This document shows positions 56,101 to 64,000 of a DNA stretch of 64,000 nt, one piece after another. The stretch spans positions 20,628,144 to 20,692,143 of the forward strand of contig OX459099.1 of the NCBI GenBank assembly GCA_949775045.1. The letters run 5' to 3'. This DNA comes from Metridium senile (lineage: Eukaryota; Cnidaria; Anthozoa; Actiniaria; Metridiidae). The notes under the pieces are model-generated. The model searched no databases and had not been told where the DNA came from. It saw only the letters and a list, made by a program, of their open reading frames with translations. Each line of letters begins with the position of its first letter. Within the stretch, counting starts at the first letter, position 1. The position numbers and the translations under genes were made by a program.

Positions 56101-57822
56101 AGAAAGTACAGAGGTTTGTTATTTTCCAAATAGAATTTCACAGTATTTTAACCATGCAGTGTAAAAACAAACTGTCGATGGCCACTCAATCACGAGATTT
56201 CCGCATCTACCATTCATTTGCATTCGACAATAAGTGATTTTCAATTAGCGTCCTAACATCGAAAAAAAAAAAAATCATATATCAGTTTTACTATTGATTT
56301 GAGTTTTCTCTCAGTTGCTCTTTTCGTTCATCGAAAAAATAGAATTGCATTTCGTTTTTGATCATTGTTATGCAAAGAAAACAGCCAAAATTCCTGCTGA
56401 AAAAATAAAGAGATCAATTAAAGTTGTTTTGAATTTTTCTGGGATTAACTTCCTCTCTAACACCTTGATTCCAAATCTCCAAAACACGCATAAAATTGAA
56501 CACCAAAAAGTCAAACAAATCTCTCCACATATTTGCAAAACAAAAGCCAACCCAATCGCTTTGTTTTGCAAGGACTCAGTGTGTCCCTATACAAAGGCGC
56601 GTAAAATCCACGGCTTTTTGTCAACTAATACTAATTACAGTTCCTATCGACAATGAATCAGAATTGCAAATTGACGAAGAAAGCTTGAATTACGTCAGTG
56701 GATGACTAATTCAGGGCTCGCAAACAAGCAAGCGGCAGGCTTGAGGTTAAAAGCAATACCCCAGTTGGATTTCATTATGACTCAAAATTGAGATAAACTC
56801 CGGCCAAATTATGGTGAGTAACTGGATCAAACCTTTGATAAGGATTTACTGTATAATTAACAGTCTTTAGCTTATTTCGAATTGTATTCATCGGCATTAT
56901 CGTTATTCTATGCTTGAAAATTATATTAGCTAGCTATAACAAGAATAATTGCAGGTCGGAATATCATTAAAATGCGAGGTGTTTTTTTTTTTTTTTTTTA
57001 CGGTGAATTGACTCACATTAACACTCACTTCACGCCGCTGTATTCATTTTTCTATTCGAATTATTTTCGGTCTATTTTTATCGTCTTTCTACAGCTTGAA
57101 TTAATCTTACATTATTTGGTTAAATCACTTTTAGCATTTCGCAGTATGATTCGCTGAGTAAAAACCGTCAAATCGATTGTTTATCATCCATTTTGAGTTG
57201 CATCAGCAGCGAGTCGTTTTCCTCAGATTATTACATAGATAAATACATAAATGATCGAAATTTCCAATATTTGTGGTATGTCCACTTGCTCATTAAGGTT
57301 CAAATAGAGACTTGCAGTTCGTATATTTTGCTCAAAGCACGTGATTTATCATTATGCGTGACTGAAATAGGTTGTCTTCGAAATCTCAGTCGGGGTTTGA
57401 ACCTTTAAACGGCTTTTTTGCAGTATTAGAATACTACCAAATCTCTTTTATCAAATCTCTTCCGTTTTCAGTGCTTTGTAGAATCGAAAGCAGATAATTA
57501 CTGTGCATTCGTTAACCGCGACATCATAATAATAATGATAGTGAACTCTAGGCTTTGTGTGGTTCGAATGATTTATTTATATTCAGTATGGTCATTATGA
57601 TTTCAATAAAACCTTTTCAAAGCATGATTTGAACACATATGTGAAGGTAATTAATATGGCAGACGAAAAAACCTTTCGCGCGTGACCGTACCGTCATTCC
57701 ATTTTTTGATTTCCATTTTTTTCCCAATTAATTTTGCCATTTGAAAGGTTTTGTACTCAAAGATTGAGGAATGTTTTAAAAAAACCATTGATCAACACTT
57801 ATTTTTTGCTTTAAAAGTGGTT
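56101..57822. other. No supported gene
   Basis: A 113-codon frame at 56315-56656 is lysine-rich without family features and without flanking splice evidence. The rest is AT-rich with a T tract at 56981-57000. Confidence 0.45.
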
Positions 57823-58576
57823 TTACGGTGTTACGAATTTCATTATATTACCTATCGTTTATATCAAACACCAACGCAGCCAATACTAGTTTACTCGCTA
57901 GTTTCTATTTGTTACTTTGTTACAAATTTCATTCTATTACCTATCGTTTATATCAAACGCCGACGCAGCCTATACTAGTTTACTCGCTAGTTTCTATTTC
58001 TATTTTTTACGGTGTTACAAATTTCATTCTATTACCTATCGTTTATATCAAACACCAACGCAGCCTATACTAGTTTACTCGCTAGTTTCTATTTTTTACG
58101 GTGTTACAAATTTCAATCTATTACCTATCGTTTATATCAAACACCGACGCATCCTATACTAGTTTACTCGCTAGTTTCTATTTCTATTTTTATACGTACG
58201 GTGTTACAAATTTCATTCTATTACCTATCGTTTATATCAAACAGCGACGCAGCCTATACTACTTTACTCACTAGTTTCTATTTTTTACGGTGTTACAAAT
58301 TTCATTCTAGCTATTACCTATCGTTTATATCAAACAGCGACGCAGCCTATACTAGTTTACTCGCTAGTTTCTATTTCTATTTTTATACGTACGGTGTTAC
58401 AAATTTCATTCTATTACCTATCGTTTATATCAAACAGCGACGCAGCCTATACTAGTTTACTCGCTAGTTTCTATTTCTATTTTTATACGTACGGGGTTAC
58501 AAATTTCATTCTATTACCTATCGTTTATATCAAACATCAACGCAGCCTATACTAGTTTACTCGCTAGTTTCTATTA
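57823..58576 (+). repeat. 95-bp tandem array, about eight units
   Basis: The longest array of the family. Units vary in the linker (TTACGG or TATACGTACGG before TGTTACAAATTTCATTCTA), showing lineage within the array. No head module is attached on the left. Confidence 0.93.
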
Positions 58577-58756
58577 TATAAATAGAATGATTTGTTTTGC
58601 TTTCCTCTTCGTAAACTGACGTCAACATAGGTGATTTTAGTAAGTGCACTAGAGATAACTTAAAAGAACATGTAAGTCTCCATGACAACCATGAAAACCA
58701 TGTAACAATAATCACTATCGTTGGTGAAGATAATACTGATAAGAATAATGATAATA

Positions 58757-58945
58757 GTAGAACCCCGTTAATCCGGCCACCGAAGGGACAGCCCAAAGTG
58801 GCCGTATTAACGGGTTGGCCGTATTAAGCGGGTACATTTTATAGAAAATGTATGGGCATGCATTTCGTCGGGACCTAAAAAACTGGCCGCAATAACGGGC
58901 CGGATGGCCGTATTAAGCGGGTGTCCGTAAGGCGGGGTTCTACTG
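58757..58945. mobile_element. Pogo-like MITE (CCCCGTTAATCCGGCC type)
   Basis: Nearly the same sequence as 52970-53155, ending CGTAAGGCGGGGTTCTACTG then TA. The left terminal bases are slightly eroded. Confidence 0.88.
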
Positions 58946-59508
58946 TAATAGTCATAATGATAACGGTTATGTTGATGATCACAATGATAATAATGATTAT
59001 GATAATTCTTATGATGATGATGACAATGATGATGGTGATGATAATATAATAATTTATATCCACGTCATTATAAAGACAATGATGGTAATAATTGTTTAGG
59101 ATGGATGATGATGGCGATAATGATTATGATTATTGTTATGATCTGATGGTTATAATAATGGTGATGATAATCAATGATATTGTACGAGATTTTATCTGAT
59201 AAAAATAGCTCAAATTTAAGAGGTCTCTCTCGAATCGGAAATAATTTATACATTCTCCTTCTCCGCCATCTTTTTTTTACACAAGCTGCCTTATCATATA
59301 ATACACGTCCTTGATATTTTAAACGCACCTTGGAGTTGCATATCATAAATGTCTATTTTAATGGACTTTTAATTGAATTCTAAACTATACAAATAGACTT
59401 CACTTTATTTCGCCGACTTAAAACACATTTGCTATACTTATGTATCAAGTGCACGTCTGATACATATTGATTAATTATTGGATCAATTTAGTAGTATAGC
59501 ATCGAATA
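58946..59508. other. GAT-rich and AT-rich, no gene seen
   Basis: Degenerate ATGATGATAAT repeats up to about 59190, then unstructured sequence. Confidence 0.55.
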
Positions 59509-60193
59509 TACACCTATTTCAATAATCGTTGTCGCAGCCGAAGCTACAGTCCACACTCTGAAGACTGCAGAGGATGTCGGTAATATGAACAATATTTGTG
59601 ATTACTCGTTCAATAAAAGAAATGTTTATTTCATCGTCTACCACTGCAACAACTTGTTATAGTCATATAACACAAACACGTACAACCAAAATATACCACT
59701 GCACTAGCTTGTTATAGTCATATAACACAAATTACACGTACAACCAAAATATACCACTGCAATAGCTTGTTATAGTCATATAACACAAACACGTACAACC
59801 AAAATATACCACTGCAATAGCTTGTTATGGTCATATATAACACAAACCCGTACAACCAAAATATACCACTGCAATAGCTTGTTATGGTCATATAACACAA
59901 ACACGTACAACCAAAATATACCACTGCAATAGCTTGTTATGGTCATATAACACAAACACGTACAACCAAAATATACCACTGCAATAGCTTGTTATAGTCA
60001 TATAACACAAACACGTACAACCAAAATATACGACTGCAATAGCTTGTTATGGTCATATAACACAAACACGTACAACCAAAATATGCTATGAATAAATCGA
60101 TAACAAGTCTATTTTTGTTGAAGAAATACCGACATCCTTTGCAGAGTGTGGACTGTACACTGATTGCGACAACGATTTTTGAAATAGGTGTAT
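59509..60193. mobile_element. ACCTATTTC-type MITE with expanded 58-bp internal array
   Basis: TACACCTATTTCAATAATCG and CGATTTTTGAAATAGGTGTA are the ends. Between 59640 and 60090 the block TTGTTATAGTCATATAACAC-AAACACGTACAACCAAAATA-CCACTGCAATAG is present about eight times in tandem, against once in the copies at 31068 and 47914. Confidence 0.93.
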
Positions 60194-60410
60194 ATTATTG
60201 CTGGTCGTCTTACATTACTGTGGTTCCCAGTTCTCTGTGTTTGAAGGTCTAGTTGGTCGCGTTGGACTGGGAACCGCTTTAATGGGTCGTTAGTAGCATC
60301 ATAGTTTATAGAGGGAGCATCTAATATGGATCGTTCCTGGCTGTCGTACATTTAATGATATAATGTTGTGTCGTACGTGTATACGTATTTGTACAGTATT
60401 AATCTTATTA

Positions 60411-60500
60411 CTCCGACGAAGGGCTAAAGCTAAAATTAAGTAAAATTAAGTTGACATTTTTTACGGTGTTGCAAATTTCATTGTTACCTTTTTATTTTAT
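60411..60500 (+). repeat. Head module with truncated 95-bp unit
   Basis: TACTCCGACGAAGGGCTAAA begins the module. The GAAACGTCAG part is replaced by AAATTAAGTAAAATTAAG, and the following unit stops after TTACGGTGTTGCAAATTTCA. Confidence 0.8.
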
Positions 60501-60773
60501 TTTATTTTGTTTGTTTGTTTTTATTTATTTTTATTCATAACAAACAATAGGGAAAAACAAAACTATTAAAAAATTATTGTGTTACCTATCGTATTTGCAA
60601 AAAGGTTATTTTGCTGTGAGCACGTTAAAAGTTTCGACGACATAGCTTCGATAAAATCTCCATTGATGATACAATCGCAGCTCATACATGTGAAAACAGC
60701 TCCATTATGTTTCAACATGAACACGAGGTTATCAAGAACATGAACAGGTTGCCATTTTTCGATTTGGTCTATA

Positions 60774-60860
60774 CAGTGGTACCTCTATTAAGCGGTCACC
60801 CTTGGGATTTTCCAAAGTGGCCACTTAATAGAGGTTGCCCGTTTAATAGAGGTATTATAT
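60774..60860. mobile_element. Truncated pogo-like MITE
   Basis: TA then CAGTGGTACCTCTATTAAGC as at 23035, but the right half is missing. Confidence 0.75.
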
Positions 60861-61440
60861 AAAGCAATTTCGTACAACTGAAATCCCACCCGTTTATAAC
60901 CAATACAAAAACAATATCTATTTTTAGAACCAACAAGCTGTGACGTCAGAGGAGCTACTTTTGAACTGTAATGAAATGTAATATAAGAACTATCGACATG
61001 TTTTCGCGAACGTTGTCCAAAAAGAATTAGACAATAGTGAGTAGTATTAGTTAAAATTACCAGCAAAATGATGTATTTTAAAAAAGCTACTAGAAATCAC
61101 GCATTCTGTTTGGTTGAGGAGCGTGCTTTATGAGAGCACACAGCACGCGCGTTTGCATGTTGATCAATTTTTATTTTATAAAAGAAATAGAAAACTTGCT
61201 TTCTTTGCTGTATGTAGTTATAAAGCACTTGGGGTTTGTCAGAACATTCGAGGGTTGAGAAGCACTCTGCCAACCCCGCGTGATTTATATAACTGCACAC
61301 AGCAGGCGTTTTCGTTATTATCACCAACCAGTTACCACTCTAGTCGTCGTCATCTTACTCATCCAACATATAAACAAGAAAATGATATAAAATACAATAG
61401 AAAAAACATACAAAACAAATAAAATAAAACGGTATTTCAT
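60861..61440. other. No gene seen
   Basis: Non-repetitive AT-rich sequence. A 102-codon frame at 61114 lacks protein-like features. Confidence 0.45.
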
Positions 61441-61448
61441 TCCACTCT

Positions 61449-61690
61449 TTTACTCCGACGAAGGGCTAAAGCTCGAAACGTCAGTAAAGTTAAGTCAACA
61501 TTTTTTACGGTGTTACAAATTTCATTCTATTACCTATCGTTTATATCAAACACCGACGCAGCCTTTACTAGTTTACTCACTAGTTTCTATTTCTATTTTT
61601 TACGGTGTTACAAATTTCATTCTATTACCTATCGTTTATATCAAACACCAACGCAGCCTATACTAGTTTACTCTCTAGCTGCCAATCATT
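61449..61690 (+). repeat. Hammerhead-like head module plus two 95-bp units
   Basis: TTTACT (61449-61454) pairs with AGTAAA (61483-61488). CCGACGA (61455-61461), a GGGC/GCTC stem with TAAA loop (61463-61474) and GAAACGTC (61475-61482) lie between. Two tandem units follow at once. This is the clearest complete example of the composite. Confidence 0.88.
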
Positions 61691-62299
61691 ATTTCATTCG
61701 ATACGTTCAGTTCAGTATACTAAAAAGAATATACTAAAATCGTTTGTCACGTAACGGAATCTATCAAAACCTACTTCCCCCGCATGGCGCCGCTCATTTC
61801 ATCAATCAGGTTAAATAGATTCAATGGTTGTGACAGCAATCGTGATCTAGCTGTGCGTGGGTGTTCCAAAAGGTTCTATTCTCGGCCCACTGTCAAACCT
61901 TTTAAGTTCTAAAATATTATTTGGCTTAAATTGATGCGGATGTTACAAGCACAGGTGAGGTAAGGCCCTAAATAACTTCGTTTTTGATCGCATTTTTTTC
62001 ATTTAGAATATCTTTCGCTTGATAGCTAGGCTTTCATACTTCCAGTCAAAATATCAATTTCAAGTAGTAGTGTATACAGTATCTATTGAATATTTGATTG
62101 AATTCCCGCCTGGAGAAATCTAAATCTTCTTTCGACTTATTATTTTCACCTGTATTAACTGTTTTAAGTTATAAATGAAGACCTAATTTACTTTGTAAGG
62201 AATAAATTAAATAACAAGTTACACGGCTCCTAAAGTTATTTTGATTTCTGTGTAATTTTATTTTTAAACTTGAAGTCTGCGAGTGATAATAATAAGCAA
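61691..62299. other. No gene seen
   Basis: Unstructured AT-rich sequence without supported features. Confidence 0.45.
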
Positions 62300-62765
62300 T
62301 TAAAAACTTGTTATTTTTATGATTATCACCATATTAGTATTGGTGAAGTTATGTTATTGTTCAGTGTCAATTATCAACATCATTATGATTTTTTTTTATT
62401 ACTATCCGATTATTATTATTATCATTGAGATTGATATATCTGTGCCAGAAAAAAAAACTCTTCTCTTTACAGACGACTATTTTCATATTAGTATTGGTGA
62501 ATTTGTTATTGTTCAGTGTCAATTATCAACATCATTATGATTTTTTTTATTACTATCCGATTATTATTATCATTGAGATTGATATATCTGTGCCAGAAAA
62601 AAAACCTCTTCTCTTTACAGACGAATATTTTCATATTAGTATTGGTGAATTTGTTATTGTTATCAATTATTATCATCATTGTGTTTTTTTATATTACTAT
62701 CCGATTATTATTATCATTGTTATTGATATATCTGTGCCAGAAAAAGGCTCTTTAATAAACGAAAA
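62300..62765. repeat. About 145-bp tandem repeat, three copies
   Basis: Each copy has CATATTAGTATTGGTGAA, TTATTACTATCCGATTATTA and TTGATATATCTGTGCCAGAA. The third is shorter, about 115 bp. Confidence 0.9.
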
Positions 62766-62999
62766 ATTTCGTTAGTTTTAGCGCCACTTTTCCGTTGCTT
62801 ATTTTATTCATGATTACAGATACGTCCTTCGCGATAATTCAATTTCGTTTAATTGTTGCTTACTATTATTTGCTCCTGTTTTTATTTATAACAAATGTCT
62901 TCAGTGGGCCTCTAACTGAGTTATATAATTGCTTTCTTCTGCCTCGATTTTTTGTCGGTTTCTTTTTTGTCTTATTTGTATATATCCTCTACCAACTAT

Positions 63000-63375
63000 A
63001 AAAACCCTTATTTTTGTTTGTTTTGTTTGTTTTTTCATTTTTTTCATTGTTTGTTGTGCTCGTTTGTTTGTTTGTTTTGTTTGTTTGTTTGTTAAGTGTC
63101 TGTTTTTTTTTTTGGTGGTCTGTTAAGTGTCTGTTTTGTTTGTTTGTTTGTTTGTTTGTTTGTTAAGTGCATCTGTTTATTTGTTTGTTTGTCTGTTTGT
63201 TAAGTGCATCTGTTTGTTTGTTTGTCTGTTAAGTGTCTGTTTGTTTTGTTTTGTTTGTTTGTTTGTTATAAGTGCATCTGTTTGTTTGTTTGTTTGTTAA
63301 TTGTCTGTTTGCTTTGTTTGTTCGTTTGTTTGTTCGTTCGTTCATTTTTTGTTTATTTGTTTGTTGACTGCCGGG
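63000..63375. repeat. (TTTG)n microsatellite with TTAAGTGTCTG spacers
   Basis: TTTG runs are divided by GTTAAGTGTCTG or GTTAAGTGCATC at intervals of about 40-50 bp, so it is a minisatellite built on a microsatellite. Confidence 0.9.
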
Positions 63376-63462
63376 TTTGTTTTTATATTCTTTTAACTCA
63401 TAACACTATCCTATCTCTACCAAAGGCAATCAAATAAAATGTGTTAACAACCGTTAACAATG

Positions 63463-63630
63463 AAGGCCTATACTAGTTCAAACGTTGCATCTCGCGTGTG
63501 CTGAATCTAATACAAATGATTTCAAACAATAGGTTTTGTTCGTTTTTATTATATATCGACACAGTGTAAAATACGACGTTTGAACTAGGCCTAAGCTTAC
63601 TGACGTTTCGAGTCTTCGTCTGCCAGAGTG
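63463..63630. mobile_element. Foldback element with a further hammerhead-like motif
   Basis: GGCCTATACTAGTTCAAACG and CGTTTGAACTAGGCC are inverted arms. Directly after, the minus strand reads CAGACGAAGACTCG then AAACGTCAGTAAGC, a variant of the head module. Confidence 0.7.
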
Positions 63631-64000
63631 AGTCACAAGTTACTAATCTTGGAATTGAATGTTGAAATATAACGTTATTTTCGCATCGATCAAAACACAT
63701 TCGTTTCTCGACTGTTCTCTGGCTGTTCTCAAGTGTCGGGAGTATTAAAGTAACACTCACACAATGCTCTCCACAAGGGAGCGAAAAAAAACATCGAAAT
63801 AAGACTTATGTATACTTAGACAGTGATTTATTAAACATGTTAAGTTGAGCTCAATCATGCACTACAACCAAGTAGTATTTATAAGATTTACAAATATTAA
63901 TACCTTAACTATACAAGGGCTTTCAAACAATGGAATTTACACCAAATTTTCTTCGTTCTGTTCTGTTATAGAATTCAAACGTTAATTGAATATATATCAA
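63631..64000. other. No gene seen
   Basis: Sequence at the right edge without supported features. Confidence 0.4.

Noticed and set aside
56315..56656. 113-codon plus frame, lysine-rich, six cysteines
   Set aside because: No family resemblance, no convincing splice or promoter context, and composition fits AT-rich non-coding DNA; cysteine spacing does not match genes A and B.

Overview
The window is nuclear DNA of an animal, most likely an anthozoan cnidarian such as a stony coral or sea anemone. All recognisable genes are split by GT-AG introns, and the sequence is AT-rich and crowded with short foldback elements. Several of these (the CTCGTTCCCAGGG hairpin near 47.49 kb and 52.65 kb, the AGCCTGTGAACAGGCT hairpin at 47.75 kb, the AACGGCTGCG hairpin at 39.05 kb) are, as far as I recall, typical of anthozoan genomes. 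Species is not determined. No virus, CRISPR array or bacterial operon was seen.

The left part (1-27.6 kb) is gene-rich: the last part of an ABCA transporter (+), a 54-bp satellite, RPSA (-), ECSIT (+), ZNF598 (-) and UQCRC2 (+). RPSA/ECSIT and ZNF598/UQCRC2 are two consecutive head-to-head pairs. In each pair the minus gene belongs to 40S ribosome biology (RPSA is a 40S protein, ZNF598 ubiquitinates 40S proteins on collided ribosomes) and the plus gene to the mitochondrial respiratory chain (ECSIT in complex I assembly, UQCRC2 in complex III). The shared upstream regions carry YY1-, CRE- and ETS-type sites.

The middle (29.8-41.3 kb) holds two unrecognised but related two-exon genes arranged tail to tail (A, plus; B, minus). 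Each has a signal-peptide exon, a phase-1 intron, and one long exon with a CC-x-LGR ... C ... C ... CC pattern like the anaphylatoxin-like modules of fibulins. They are the best candidate for undescribed biology here. Between and inside them lie an exact 241-bp inverted repeat pair, a minisatellite-bearing MITE and a simple repeat made of about 49 splice-donor consensus copies.

The right part (41.3-64 kb) has no gene I can support. It is built of MITEs (several pogo-like with TA target duplications), a LINE 3-prime fragment, long microsatellites and tandem arrays. Two themes recur across the window: foldback elements whose interior has expanded into a minisatellite, and a short hammerhead-ribozyme-like motif (YGAYGAAG, stem, CGAAACGTC) that adjoins most 95-bp repeat arrays and also occurs alone inside a small insertion with an 11-bp target duplication.
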